64,000 nucleotides of DNA from positions 267,527 to 331,526 of the forward strand of contig NZ_LMPF01000022.1 of NCBI RefSeq assembly GCF_001424345.1, given 5' to 3'. The notes under the pieces were generated by a model. It was not told where the DNA came from, searched no databases, and saw only the letters and a program-made list of their open reading frames with translations. Numbering within the stretch: the stretch's first letter is position 1; the number at the start of each line of letters is the position of its first letter. Origin of the DNA: Burkholderia sp. Leaf177 (GTDB lineage: Bacteria > Pseudomonadota > Gammaproteobacteria > Burkholderiales > Burkholderiaceae). This document shows positions 29,211-39,330 of the stretch, one piece after another. The translations under genes were made by a program, and so were the position numbers.

Positions 29211-29601
29211 TACTGCTCCAACCCAAGCTCAATCGGGTTTCGAGATTATTGAGATGCGAATGACATTCAGTCAACGAGCAGGTGCGAGAATAAATAGTAA
29301 GGGTATCTTGTATCGCTCCAGCACAGTTCGCCATTTTGTACTATGAAACCAGGGCTTACTAAGCGAGCGCATATGTCGTCGATTCGTTGACAAGTGCGCG
29401 AGTGTTCTAAGTGACTCGTTTAAATATCCCAAGTGCCTTAGCTATCTTCGATTTGCTTAGTATCATCTAAGCTACGAAGCCTTCTCCACATAAATGAATG
29501 ATGAGAGTTTGGATTCGATACAGCAGGGCACCCTCTAAACCTTTGAGGGTTACGCCTTTTCTTTTCGCTGCTAGAGAATGCTTGGCAGACTGCTACCTTT
29601 T
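29211..29601. other. Intergenic region
   Basis: No supported gene. Probable leader of the broken CapA-like gene and trailer of the MFS gene. Confidence 0.45.
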
Positions 29602-30921
29602 TCAGACAAGAGAGCGTTTGTAGGTTTCCGGCAATACGATTAAATAGGTGAAAATCGAAACAATACAAATAACGCCTATGTAAGCTGCGAGATACAAAGT
29701 ACCGCCCTTCCCCTGTAACCAAGTCGCAACGAGCGGGGCAGTGCCTCCGAAAATCAATGCGGAAATCGCATACGGTACGCCAATTCCCGATGTTCGTATG
29801 TGAGTGGGAAACAGCTCCGCGAAGACTGTTCCGATCACCGAATTATTCATCGCAACGAAGAGCGAACCTACAACTGCTACAAGCAAATAGGTACGAAAAG
29901 TTGCGACCCCTACTAGCATTGAGAGAAGCGGATAAGTGAAAAAGAGAAAAAGGAAAGCGGCTGATATGAGCATAGGCTTTCTGCCTATCCGATCAGAGAC
30001 GGCCGCAAGAATCGGAACCGCGACGCAAAAAACGACGTTCGCGATCACGCTGCCGGTGAATGCCTGCGCAAGGTTCATCTGACCGACAAGGTGCGCATAG
30101 GTAGGAAGAAAAATCATCCACATAAAATATTGAACTGTATTCATTTGAATCACAAAAACCGTAAAAACCTCTTTCGGGTAAGCTCTCAGGGAACTCAGGA
30201 TCGATACGATTCCTACACGCTGTTGATCAACGGCCTTTGTAAGTCTCTCAAACGCGGGGGTTTCTCCGATATCGCGGCGGATATAAAGCCCAAAGAGAGA
30301 CAAAATCGCGCCGAGCACGAATGGCAAACGCCATCCCCAAGAGGTGAGTGTCGCGGGCGCGAAGCTTGCGGAAACCAGACCAGAAACGCCGGTTGCCATA
30401 AGGATACCCAAGCCGATGGCCGCCATTTGCGGCGAAGCATTTACAGCCCGATGTCGGTTCGACGCATGCTCGTTCAGGAAAGTCACTGCAATTTGAAACT
30501 CACCTCCGGCAGCTATACCCTGTAGCAATCTTGCAAACACAAGAAGAAGCGGCGCTACAAGCCCTACTTGCGCGTAGGTCGGGCAAAGCGCAACAATAAG
30601 GCATCCACCACCAGACATAAGAATCGTGGCAGACAATAGTTTTCGGCGGCCGAGTTTGTCGGCAAGCGGGGATAGTAGAAACGCGCCAAGTGGCCTTCCA
30701 ACATAGCCAATTGCGAAGACGGAATAGCTTGCGATCAATGATGCGGCAAGGCTGCTAGCGGGAAAGATCTGTTGCGCAAAGATGGCAGTCATTAATCCAT
30801 AGATAGACCAGTCGTACCATTCAATCAGGTGGCCGACCGAGCCGGCCAAAAGTGTCTTGAACCGGTTCCCCTTGCGCTGTTCGGACGCTATCTCGAGACC
30901 ATGTGCCGAGGGATTTTTCAT
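29602..30921 (-). CDS. MFS transporter, metabolite:H+ symporter (ProP/ShiA-like)
   Basis: 439 residues, about twelve membrane segments. The N-terminal GSVGHLIEWYDWSIYGLM and the motif-A loop GRPLGAFLLSPLADKLGRRK place it in the metabolite:proton symporter group, which carries small carboxylates, betaines or proline. I chose the ATG that follows AGGAAAAGG. An upstream TTG would add nine residues. A copy of the 14-bp palindrome lies about 100 bases upstream, tying it to the aldehyde dehydrogenase and hyuAB genes. Confidence 0.92.
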   Translation of the reverse strand: MKNPSAHGLEIASEQRKGNRFKTLLAGSVGHLIEWYDWSIYGLMTAIFAQQIFPASSLAASLIASYSVFAIGYVGRPLGAFLLSPLADKLGRRKLLSATILMSGGGCLIVALCPTYAQVGLVAPLLLVFARLLQGIAAGGEFQIAVTFLNEHASNRHRAVNASPQMAAIGLGILMATGVSGLVSASFAPATLTSWGWRLPFVLGAILSLFGLYIRRDIGETPAFERLTKAVDQQRVGIVSILSSLRAYPKEVFTVFVIQMNTVQYFMWMIFLPTYAHLVGQMNLAQAFTGSVIANVVFCVAVPILAAVSDRIGRKPMLISAAFLFLFFTYPLLSMLVGVATFRTYLLVAVVGSLFVAMNNSVIGTVFAELFPTHIRTSGIGVPYAISALIFGGTAPLVATWLQGKGGTLYLAAYIGVICIVSIFTYLIVLPETYKRSLV

Positions 30922-31547
30922 GCCTTTTCCTGGTTGTGCTACCGCCAAGCCTAACGACAGTCAATGTCGGCCATGGGAGTCGATAGCGTTGTGAATAGCT
31001 GAACGGCTGAGTAAATTCACTATATTGAACTCAAAAAATTTCGTCAACAAAATATTGTGCTTTTGCAGCTTCGGCGATCGCTTTCGTATGTTGATGCCTC
31101 ACCTACCTTTTCGAACTGGCCATTCGAGTTGTCCTGAATCACCCGTTCCCTTTGCGTCTTTGATCGTATTTGAAAGATAGGACCGGTGAATGTCGTAAAC
31201 CCCTATATAAGCCGTAAATACTTGAGTAGCCATCTTTCGGTAGTGGAAACCCTGAGCGGGTAATCTCTTAGAGGCCTATTGATATGGTGGAAACCGTATG
31301 AATTGAAAAGCAACCTTGAAAAACGAGTTTCTGAAAATAAACTGACTACCGAGCTTCTGTGTCTCCGGATAGTGATATCTGAGGTTCTACCGAATACTTC
31401 GCACTACCGCGACAAGCCTGATAGTCAGTATTGTGGGCTACTGGCGCGAGCATAGAGTCTTAGGAGCGGTATCGGTCTTGCCATAAAGGCGCTCAGGTTC
31501 TCGTCGAACGTGATCGCTTTTCATCCCACGGCAACCTTGGGGTGAAA
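30922..31547. other. Intergenic region upstream of the MFS gene
   Basis: About 625 bases without a supported gene. It holds one copy of the shared palindrome (31016-31029) and a partial copy, AACAAAATATTG, just beyond it. The rest is AT-rich and featureless. Confidence 0.5.
31016..31029. promoter_or_regulatory. Shared operator, MFS promoter
   Basis: TTCACTATATTGAA, a near-perfect 14-bp palindrome, about 100 bases before the MFS start. One of five related sites in this region. Confidence 0.6.
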
Positions 31548-32186
31548 TCAGAGATGGATGAAATTTTGCTTTGTGTTCATAATCCATAGGCAACGAGCTT
31601 CCGCATCAGTTTCGTTACAGATGGAGTGTGGGAGTGCGCTTTTGAATTGGAAACTATCGCCAGTAATGAGTTGTCGTTTCACTCCGTCGATAGATAACGT
31701 GATGATTCCTTCTAATACCAATCCAGCCTTTTCTCCGGCACCTATAAGCATTTCTTCGGCCGAAGAACGAGGTGGGAAGCTTACAATCATCACTTGAAGG
31801 TCGTGGTCCCCATGGGGTGATAGCAGCTGCTTCTTAACGCCGGTATCACCCACTCGGAAGAGTGGCCCTTCACCTCGCTTTCGAACGGTCTGATGATCAG
31901 AAGGGAGCTCAAAAACGAAATTGTCTTCTAGAAGCGTGGTCAAAGGCACTAATAACGCTAAGCGCAACCGTTCAAGAATTCGAATCGAGGGATTTGACAC
32001 GCCTCGTTCGATCTGACTAATCATCCCGGTGGAAACGCCTGAAAGGACCGAGAGTGCGACAAGAGATAAGTTTTTTTGCTTTCGAAGCCTCAATAGTCGC
32101 TTGCCAACTCCACCGCTTGCATTCATTTTTTGTTTTACAAGATAAGGACGTTCTCTAAACCCGGGAGCACTGCGACCCATTGCCAT
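31548..32186 (-). CDS. XRE-family regulator with cupin domain (PuuR-like), copy 1
   Basis: 212 residues. The helix-turn-helix (LVALSVLSGVSTGMISQIER, GVSNPSIRILERLR) is followed by a cupin (MLIGAGEKAGLVLEGIITLS, GDSFQFKSALPHSICN). It is a paralogue of copy 2 at 34506, which shares STGMxSQIERGxxNPSI, LLSPxxDHDLQ and LWIMNTK. It lies 53 bases after the aldehyde dehydrogenase and is likely co-transcribed with it. PuuR-type proteins repress amine catabolism until an amine or aldehyde intermediate appears. That role is inferred here. Confidence 0.92.
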   Translation of the reverse strand: MAMGRSAPGFRERPYLVKQKMNASGGVGKRLLRLRKQKNLSLVALSVLSGVSTGMISQIERGVSNPSIRILERLRLALLVPLTTLLEDNFVFELPSDHQTVRKRGEGPLFRVGDTGVKKQLLSPHGDHDLQVMIVSFPPRSSAEEMLIGAGEKAGLVLEGIITLSIDGVKRQLITGDSFQFKSALPHSICNETDAEARCLWIMNTKQNFIHL

Positions 32187-32239
32187 GACGCTCAGCTTTG
32201 CAAACCTCCGAGACGGTTATCCGCTGCTCAAAGAATGCT

Positions 32240-33760
32240 TTACACATCATTCGCATCCTCTTCGATGGCATCGAAATCGATCAGAATACTTTTTTGGCGC
32301 ATGCATGCCTCCATTGCTTGTCGGCCGAGGTCTTTACCTACGCCCGATCGTTTAAATCCGCCCGTTGGAATGATCATGTCGCCGCTACGGCCATAGCGAT
32401 TGACCCAAATAGTTCCAGCAGCAATGCCGCGCGTCGCACGCAGTGCCTGGCCGATGTCGCTTGTATGTATCCCCGCTGCTAGGCCGTAAATTGGATGCCC
32501 AGCGAGCGCTATACCTTCTTCTTCTTCTTCGAAAGTTTGGACCGTTAACACTGGGCCAAAAATCTCTTCAACCACCGCGGTATTGGTTTCTGTCACATTG
32601 CCTAGTAGAGTAGGACGATGATAAAAGCCCTTCCCAGTGCCCTCGAAGAATCCTCCGCCATGGAGCACTTCAGCACCTTCATCGCGGCTTTTCGAGACTA
32701 AGAAGTCAATTCTGGAGGCTTGGGCTTGACTGATGATTGGCGAATAAGTCGTCCTGCTGTCCCACGTAACACCAGCCTTTATGGGCTCCAATAAGGCCGT
32801 CACCGCTTGAATCAATGGGCCTGCAATCCGCTCGTGAACAATAAGACGTGTTCCGGCGACGCAGGCTTGGCCTCCGTTACTCGTGAACCCACGAACAATG
32901 CACTTTGCAGCATGTGCAAGGTTAGGCACATGCTCAAATACGAGTTGTGGGCTTTTGCCTCCAAGCTCGAGAGTTACCGGCTTCACTCCGTGCTCTGCGA
33001 TATCGCGCATGATCGCTGCGCCAGTCCGAGTAGAGCCTGTGAAGCTTACTTTTGAAACGTCTGGATGCCGTACAAGCGATGCGCCAGCCGTTTGCCCCCT
33101 ACCATGGATAACGTTAAATATCCCAGGCGGTATCCCCGCCTCAATTGCCAGTTCGGCAAGACGAACCGTCGAAAATGGCGTCATTTCTGATGGCTTTAAT
33201 ACGACTGCATTGCCAGCCGCAAGGGCGGGACCGCATTTCCACGAAGCCATCGAAAGTGGAAAATTCCAAGGTGTGATCGCACCTATTACTCCGTAAGGCT
33301 CCGTAGCGATTAGCCCGAGGCTGTTAGTTCGTGTCGCGGCAACGTCGCCACCCAGTTTGTCCGCCATTTCGGCAAAAAAACGAATGGCCTCGGCAGTAAA
33401 AGGAACGTCGTCGGAAAAAGCGGCATACACCGGGCGTGTTGAACTAACCGCCTCAAGCTTCGCAAGATTTTCTACGTCACGATCAATGAGTGACGCCCAA
33501 CGGAGCAAGATGCGCCCTCTTTCGCGAGGAGATCTAGTGCCCCAGCCGCTGATCCGAAGTGCTTCAATCGAGTTTGAAACTGCGAAATCAACGGTTTCCT
33601 TGCTTGCGTCTGGAATACTCGCTAAAAATTGACCGTCTGAAGGGCGCACCACGGCGATTTCGTCTTCTGCAGTAGGCGCACTGTAGGCCTGTCCTCCAAT
33701 GTAGTGAGCAGAATTAAAAGTCAATGTGACAGGGTCGAAGTCCAAGAAAGTGCTAGTCAT
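32240..33760 (-). CDS. NAD(P)-dependent aldehyde dehydrogenase
   Basis: 506 residues, the usual length for the superfamily. The PWNF motif is at 164-167, the general base Glu265 is in LELGGKSP, and the nucleophile Cys300 is in GGQACVAGTR. The KPSEMTPFS segment (189 on) is typical of betaine, 4-aminobutyraldehyde or related dehydrogenases. It should oxidise the aldehyde released by an amine or amino-acid oxidase, such as the FAD enzyme at 40169. One palindromic operator lies 30 bases before the start. Confidence 0.95.
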   Translation of the reverse strand: MTSTFLDFDPVTLTFNSAHYIGGQAYSAPTAEDEIAVVRPSDGQFLASIPDASKETVDFAVSNSIEALRISGWGTRSPRERGRILLRWASLIDRDVENLAKLEAVSSTRPVYAAFSDDVPFTAEAIRFFAEMADKLGGDVAATRTNSLGLIATEPYGVIGAITPWNFPLSMASWKCGPALAAGNAVVLKPSEMTPFSTVRLAELAIEAGIPPGIFNVIHGRGQTAGASLVRHPDVSKVSFTGSTRTGAAIMRDIAEHGVKPVTLELGGKSPQLVFEHVPNLAHAAKCIVRGFTSNGGQACVAGTRLIVHERIAGPLIQAVTALLEPIKAGVTWDSRTTYSPIISQAQASRIDFLVSKSRDEGAEVLHGGGFFEGTGKGFYHRPTLLGNVTETNTAVVEEIFGPVLTVQTFEEEEEGIALAGHPIYGLAAGIHTSDIGQALRATRGIAAGTIWVNRYGRSGDMIIPTGGFKRSGVGKDLGRQAMEACMRQKSILIDFDAIEEDANDV

Positions 33761-33789
33761 GTTGGTTCCCAGTGGAAAGCGCGCGTGTT

Positions 33790-33803
33790 TTCATTATATT
33801 GAA
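33790..33803. promoter_or_regulatory. Shared operator, aldehyde dehydrogenase promoter
   Basis: TTCATTATATTGAA, ending 30 bases upstream of the aldehyde dehydrogenase start. A protein bound here would block RNA polymerase or the leader. Confidence 0.6.
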
Positions 33804-34414
33804 GTTTAGACCTTCGGTCGCAGCTTAGATGAATTTTTAAAAGGGTCTTTTCGCGTGCAGCTGACTTCTTGTTTGTAAATAGATCGGCACGTGCAGGTCC
33901 CCGAGATGCAAATAGATATAGACCCACAAAAGACAGACTGCGTTGAGGCCCACTTTTCAGGCCGTTCTTTGGCCTCCGCTCTAGGAGATAGGAGCCGAGC
34001 GGCCGATCGGCGAGACGCCAGAGATGCCGACTTAGCTCGCACGCTTGCACCTAGGCCGACATCCCCGGTCTCGGAACTGATGTGGTGTGGCGCGGTGCTT
34101 CGGGCTAATCGTGCGATAGCTATCGTCGAGACTGGTGAAGCTTAAAAGGCGGGCTATCAAAATGCCTATATCAGCAAGGGTGGTTTGCGTAAGTCGACAG
34201 GGTTGAAGCAATACTTAGCAGATCTGCGGCTGCTTTTGGAATGTGCGTGACAGCTACGCTGCTGGGATGGGATGACCCGAGCCGCGTCATGAGGAATGAA
34301 GTTTCGGGGAACATATGTGCGTACGGGATCACGGCCGACACGATCCAGGCGCATTACTCGCTGACAAAAACCCGCAGAAACTTACTGCGGAAAACAAAAT
34401 TTACCGCTATTATT

Positions 34415-34428
34415 TTCAATATATTGAC
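34415..34428. promoter_or_regulatory. Shared operator, XRE-cupin copy 2 promoter
   Basis: TTCAATATATTGAC, 78 bases upstream of the regulator start. Suggests autoregulation. Confidence 0.58.
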
Positions 34429-34505
34429 GATAACGAAATTTTGTTTTATAAGTAGAGCCGCCTCGGTATCCGTCGGATGCCGTCAATTGTTAACGTTCAT
34501 TTATC

Positions 34506-35141
34506 ATGCCCAAGAAGCAAGTAGTCGCTGTCAAAGAAAATTCCGTAAATGAGGGTCAAGTTGGCCAGCGACTTCGTGCGATTCGCATGTTGCGCAAATT
34601 GTCTATCAATGAGCTGTCGTTGAAGGCGGGCGTCTCAACGGGCATGGTTAGCCAAATTGAGCGGGGCCTTGCTAATCCGTCCATAAAAATGCTTGAACGA
34701 TTAAGGCAAGCGCTTGATGTTCCACTGACCTCGTTTCTTGAAGACAGCGTACCTGAAAGACAGAGCGCACTTGAGAACGGGTTCGACGACGTCGAAGCTG
34801 CGATTCGGCGCGTCAACGACAGACCAGTCTTTCAGGTTGGCCCAAACGGAATCGTCAAGGAGCTCCTTTCGCCACGTCGAGATCACGATCTGCAATTTAT
34901 GATTGTTCTCCTTCCCGCTGGCGTCGGCTCTGAAGAAGTGCTCATCGGCAGCGGGGAAAAGGCAGGATTGGTACTTGAGGGAAACGTCTTGCTGCAGATA
35001 GCTGATCAAAGTGCGGAGCTCTTTACAGGCGATAGTTTTCAGTTCAGTAGTACGCTGCCCCATAGCCTTCGAAACGGAAGCGATAGGACCGCACGTATTC
35101 TTTGGATCATGAACACCAAGCGTCCTGTCGTACACATTTAA
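34506..35141 (+). CDS. XRE-family regulator with cupin domain (PuuR-like), copy 2
   Basis: 211 residues. HTH region LSINELSLKAGVSTGMVSQI and LANPSIKMLERLRQALDVPL, then a cupin with EEVLIGSGEKAGLVLEG and GDSFQFSSTLPHSLRN. It is convergent with hyuB, and a bidirectional terminator separates them. Having two paralogues in one 15-kb cluster that shares one operator suggests either redundant repression or two ligands read at the same sites. Confidence 0.92.
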   Translation: MPKKQVVAVKENSVNEGQVGQRLRAIRMLRKLSINELSLKAGVSTGMVSQIERGLANPSIKMLERLRQALDVPLTSFLEDSVPERQSALENGFDDVEAAIRRVNDRPVFQVGPNGIVKELLSPRRDHDLQFMIVLLPAGVGSEEVLIGSGEKAGLVLEGNVLLQIADQSAELFTGDSFQFSSTLPHSLRNGSDRTARILWIMNTKRPVVHI

Positions 35142-35156
35142 GCTAACTAATAAAAT

Positions 35157-35195
35157 GCCGCCGCTGCAGGCGTAAAAGCCTGAAGGGCGGGTTTT
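35157..35195. terminator. Bidirectional intrinsic terminator
   Basis: CAGGC/GCCTG around a TAAA-containing loop, with outer GCCGCC/GGGCGG pairing. It is followed by TTTT on the plus strand and by ATTTTATT on the minus strand. It sits exactly between the convergent regulator and hyuB. Confidence 0.7.
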
Positions 35196-35210
35196 CGGTG
35201 TGCGCAACTG

Positions 35211-37217
35211 TCAAACGGGAAGGGCGCTTTTGGTCTCCTGTAGGACAAGCGCCGGAAACCGTTCGGCTAAACTGGCGAAGATCCCTTGCATCTGCGCCTC
35301 GAGCGTTGATGTGGCATGCTCGCCATTTGATACGGCTTGGAAAACCTGGCGCTTCAAGAAATGCCGCCAAAGGACTGGTGCACTCGCGAGGAATGAAGTA
35401 AGCAGATCGTAGCGTTCGGCGGACCACACTTGCTCAAAAGCGTGACGGGTTTCGCCATGGTCAAAATGTTTCGATTGCTGGACTATATGGCGACGAGCGC
35501 GCGCTGCGTCGGTCCGAACTTCATCGACCGAGCCTTCAGCAATCACAACGCCATATAATTCGTGTGCTTTTGCCTCAGATACAAATCCAGACCGAACATC
35601 TTCAAGCACACGTGCGGGATCACGTAACAATGGGTTGCCGTAGCCGCCGGCTCCGGGGCCAATCACGCGGATCACATCACCAGGGTCACAGGCGACTACA
35701 TCGATGTTACCCAGCTCTAAACTATGTGGAGTGTCCGGATTTTTTTGAAACGTAGATACTGTTCCCGAAAGGCCGCCTAACACGCCCCATGACGCGAACA
35801 ACGAGCGGTTACGGTTGCGGGCTGTTACTACAGTGTTGGGCGTGGATATCCGGAACTCCATTACTATGGCGGATCCACCCCGATACTGGCCTGCGCCGCC
35901 TGTATCAGGCTGAAGCCCATACCGCAAGAAATGGATCGGTACCTCGGCTTCGTTGATCTCAATGGGCGTATTCTTTAAAAAAGCCGAGGCTCCGCCGCAG
36001 CCTTCGATTCCATCCGAGCTCGGCGTCGCACCGCCGCCCCCGCCTACAGGTCCGATCGACGCCATAACCGGCCTGTCGTTGCGATCGGTAGTTTTCACAT
36101 TCATCATTGCTGTACCACCTGGCGTCGTCACAGGCATCTTGCCTGGCAACGCGAGGGAAAACGCGCCGAACGTTGCGATCTGCGTGATTATGCAGGTCAT
36201 CGAACGCATGCCGACGGCTGCGGGCGCTTCGCAGTTTACGACTGTCCCAGGCGGGAGGATCGCGCGAGCAACGCGCAGCGTGCCAGCATTCAGCCACAGT
36301 CTCGGGTCGAGGGTGTAAAGGACATAGGTGAGTCCCACTAACGCAAGCGGATGGCGTTCACGTCCGCCTGTCGGCATGTTCAAAGAAGATGCGAGCTGCG
36401 GATCGCTTCCGGTATAGTCAAGTATCAACTCATCTCCCTTGACTTTTACGGTAAGGGCAATACGGCAAGGAAACCCGCCGTCAGCGTCCTCATCGGCATA
36501 ATCCGCGAAGAAGTACTCACCGTCTGGGATCTCCCGCACGATGTTGCGGGCTTGCTGCTCGGCGTAATCGAGAATAGCTAGAGCGCCATCTTTAAAATCT
36601 TTTACTCCGAACCGCTCAATGATTTCCTTGATTTTTCGTTCGCCGATATTCACCGAAGCAATTTGTGCCGTGAAGTCCCCCCAGTTCTGGTCGGGGGCTC
36701 GAACGTTAAGGCGCAAGATGCTCGCTACATCTTCATTGAGTTGGCCAGCTTTAAAGATTTTCAACGGAGGAACGCGGATTCCCTCCTGAACTGCCTCCGT
36801 CAAAGCACGAGACAATGATGCGGGAACAGCACCACCCATATCCGTATTGTGAATGTGACCACCTACGAAGCATACCAACTCACCTTCAACGAACACCGGC
36901 TTCCAAATGTGGATGTCGGGCGAGTGGGTCGCAACATGGCCGCTGTACGAATCGTTGGTGATACAAATGTCACCATCTTCATAATCATCGATCATGTCAA
37001 TGATCGGCGCATAGTCTATGCCGCTATACCAAGGTGCACCAAAACTTCTTGGATTGGCGAAAGCCATACCCGTGGAAGTCAAAATCGTGCACGAGAAGTC
37101 CTCCGTTTCCTTGATGAAAGTGGAATGTGCTGTACGCATTAGGGTGAACGCCATGGCATCCGCAGCAGCAGTGCAATAGTTGGCTAGTACGTGCAGGTTG
37201 CGACGATCGATTGTCAT
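35211..37217 (-). CDS. Hydantoinase/oxoprolinase subunit B (HyuB family), second pair
   Basis: 668 residues. Family blocks: MRTAHSTFIKETEDFSCTIL, NDSYSGHVATHSPDIHIWKP, GGHIHNTDMGG, PDTGGAGQYRGGSAIV, GPGAGGYGNPL. The C-terminus is longer than in the 5797 copy. The start is 17 bases after the hyuA stop. The two subunits should form a complex that opens a lactam or imide, or carboxylates a ketone, at the cost of ATP. Confidence 0.93.
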   Translation of the reverse strand: MTIDRRNLHVLANYCTAAADAMAFTLMRTAHSTFIKETEDFSCTILTSTGMAFANPRSFGAPWYSGIDYAPIIDMIDDYEDGDICITNDSYSGHVATHSPDIHIWKPVFVEGELVCFVGGHIHNTDMGGAVPASLSRALTEAVQEGIRVPPLKIFKAGQLNEDVASILRLNVRAPDQNWGDFTAQIASVNIGERKIKEIIERFGVKDFKDGALAILDYAEQQARNIVREIPDGEYFFADYADEDADGGFPCRIALTVKVKGDELILDYTGSDPQLASSLNMPTGGRERHPLALVGLTYVLYTLDPRLWLNAGTLRVARAILPPGTVVNCEAPAAVGMRSMTCIITQIATFGAFSLALPGKMPVTTPGGTAMMNVKTTDRNDRPVMASIGPVGGGGGATPSSDGIEGCGGASAFLKNTPIEINEAEVPIHFLRYGLQPDTGGAGQYRGGSAIVMEFRISTPNTVVTARNRNRSLFASWGVLGGLSGTVSTFQKNPDTPHSLELGNIDVVACDPGDVIRVIGPGAGGYGNPLLRDPARVLEDVRSGFVSEAKAHELYGVVIAEGSVDEVRTDAARARRHIVQQSKHFDHGETRHAFEQVWSAERYDLLTSFLASAPVLWRHFLKRQVFQAVSNGEHATSTLEAQMQGIFASLAERFPALVLQETKSALPV

Positions 37218-37234
37218 GATCCGTAATCCCGAGC

Positions 37235-39280
37235 TTAGTCTTGGAGGGTCGAAATAATGAGATTGCCGAAGTCATCGACGTTCGCTGTCATCCCGGGCAG
37301 AATACAAGTTGTACAGTCATCTTGGGCGACAATAGCCGGCCCAGAAAACTGTTGACCAGCCAGCAGGGTTGCTCTTCGATAAAGCGGCATCGATAGGTTC
37401 TTGCCATCGATGTAGGCTTCGACGGTCGACTGCGGAGCAGGCGGCAAAAGACTGCGTTCGATCTTTGCCATCACGGGCTTCTGGGTCGCACCGGCAATCA
37501 CTAATCGTAAGTTGATGATTTGTACAATTGCATTGCTATCGCAGTGACCAAAAAGTTTTTCATGTTGGGCGTGGAACGCTGACACGATGCTTTGAGTGTC
37601 GCCGCTCAAGAGCCATTCAACTTCAAGGGGTGTTTCAACTTCAAACGATTGGCCACGGTAACGAAGATCAGCTGAGCAAGTCACCGTCTGCTCGCCTTTG
37701 AAGCCCTGATCGTCTACCAACCAACTTTGCGCGCGCTCGTGCAACCGATTAAATGAGTCTTTTAGGTCCTGCGCAATGCCGACGTCTAGGTCACGGTAGA
37801 TGGTTTGAATAAAGTCGTTTTTGAGATCAGCAATCAACCCACCTAGCGCACTTAATACACCAGGCGTAGGGGGCACGACGACGCCACGGACGTTCAGTTC
37901 GCGAGCCAAAAAGCACGCCATCATTGGCCCAGCACCGCCGAATGCGAGCAGGTAGAACTCTCGCGGATCAATACCGAATCGCGATACGAGGCCGCTCGTG
38001 TCCGCAAACATACCCGAAACTGCAATGCGGATGATGCTCTCCGCGGTCTCTTGCAGACTCAATCCGAGTTGGCTGGCAAGTGAGTTTACCGCAGCGTCCG
38101 CTTTGGAAACATCAACGTTAATCGCACTGTAGCCGAGCTCGCTATGACCAATAAGTCGACTTACCGCAAATGCATCAGTGACGGTCGCCCGGTCTCCCCC
38201 TTTGCCAAAGCACGCGGGTCCAGGAGACGATCCAGCGCTTTCGGGACCAACGTTGAGTACGCCCAATTCATCAACCCAAGCGATGGATCCCCCACCTTGA
38301 CCGATAGAGGTGACCGAAACCGAAGGAATGAATATTTGAAATTCACCAATGATTTCGCCCGTACCATATTCGGCTTTCCCGTCAACAATGACAGCAACGT
38401 CCGCGCTCGTTCCGCCAACGTCGAAACTTAAAATTTTGGGTAGCCCCATCGTTTTCGCCAGAAACCCAGCGCCTATTACGCCAGACGCTGTTCCCGACAA
38501 AATCATCTGTACGCATTCCTGCTTGGCTTGCGCTGCGCCCATGACGCCCCCGTTGCTCTTGGTAATGCGCGGAGGTACGGGGACCCCAAGCTCAAGCAAC
38601 GCATTCTCAAACGATGTCAAGTAGTGCGCTACTTTCGGCTGTACATAGCCACTAATGACCGCAGTAACAGTTCGTTCGTATTCCCTGATAATGGGCCATA
38701 TTTCGCTAGAGCAAAAAACCGGTAAATTTGGAGCGAGCGAATTCAGAATTTCTTTAGCTCGCTCCTCGTTCTTGCTATTGCGATAGGAGTGTAAGAAGGA
38801 GATAACGATGCCTTCGCAACCGTGCAAGTTTGCCGATTCAAGCGCGCGCACGACTGTCTCGTGATTTACTTCCGTCAGTACCTCACCTGTTGCATCAGTT
38901 CTTTCCCTGACGGGAAACACTCTGTCTCGTGAGATCAGTGGTGCGGGACGACGAGAATAAAGGTCATGAAAACGCGGAATTTTTAGTCGGGCAAGTTCCA
39001 GAACGTCTTCAAAATCCTCGGTACAAAAGAGTGCCAGCTTTGCACCCTTACGTTGGATTACAGTGTTAATACCTACCGTCGTTCCATGCGTGAAATAGCT
39101 TATGTCAGTCGGGCTAATGCCATCCCTCGCCGAGAGGACGCCAAGGCCCTTTAGAACCTCCGCGCCAGGTTGATCGGGACGTGATAACACCTTGAGGGTT
39201 CGGATGCTGCTGTCAGTTTCGTCCAGCACTGCGAAGTCTGTGAACGAACCCCCTATGTCTACACCAACTCTGTAACCCAT
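37235..39280 (-). CDS. Hydantoinase/oxoprolinase subunit A (HyuA family), second pair
   Basis: 681 residues. ATPase motifs DIGGSFTDF (8-16) and FDVGGTSADV, with GQGGGSIAWVDE. The first gene of a hyuA-hyuB transcript, it has a perfect palindromic operator 37 bases upstream. Compared with the 3721 copy, the framework is the same but the sequence clearly differs, so the substrate may differ too. Confidence 0.93.
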   Translation of the reverse strand: MGYRVGVDIGGSFTDFAVLDETDSSIRTLKVLSRPDQPGAEVLKGLGVLSARDGISPTDISYFTHGTTVGINTVIQRKGAKLALFCTEDFEDVLELARLKIPRFHDLYSRRPAPLISRDRVFPVRERTDATGEVLTEVNHETVVRALESANLHGCEGIVISFLHSYRNSKNEERAKEILNSLAPNLPVFCSSEIWPIIREYERTVTAVISGYVQPKVAHYLTSFENALLELGVPVPPRITKSNGGVMGAAQAKQECVQMILSGTASGVIGAGFLAKTMGLPKILSFDVGGTSADVAVIVDGKAEYGTGEIIGEFQIFIPSVSVTSIGQGGGSIAWVDELGVLNVGPESAGSSPGPACFGKGGDRATVTDAFAVSRLIGHSELGYSAINVDVSKADAAVNSLASQLGLSLQETAESIIRIAVSGMFADTSGLVSRFGIDPREFYLLAFGGAGPMMACFLARELNVRGVVVPPTPGVLSALGGLIADLKNDFIQTIYRDLDVGIAQDLKDSFNRLHERAQSWLVDDQGFKGEQTVTCSADLRYRGQSFEVETPLEVEWLLSGDTQSIVSAFHAQHEKLFGHCDSNAIVQIINLRLVIAGATQKPVMAKIERSLLPPAPQSTVEAYIDGKNLSMPLYRRATLLAGQQFSGPAIVAQDDCTTCILPGMTANVDDFGNLIISTLQD

Positions 39281-39316
39281 GGCATCTCAATAAGTGTGTG
39301 AAGTGTGGAACGAGTA

Positions 39317-39330
39317 TTCACTATAGTGAA
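39317..39330. promoter_or_regulatory. Shared operator, hyuA promoter (perfect palindrome)
   Basis: TTCACTATAGTGAA, fully symmetrical, 37 bases before the hyuA start. The best copy of the motif. Confidence 0.65.

Larger units (their letters stand above)
33761..34505. other. Divergent intergenic region between aldehyde dehydrogenase and XRE-cupin copy 2
   Basis: 745 bases with two copies of the shared operator, one near each gene. The middle contains the frame ELMWCGAVLRANRAIAIVET, which looks like the end of a decayed gene. I cannot name its family. Other open frames are not credible. Confidence 0.5.
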
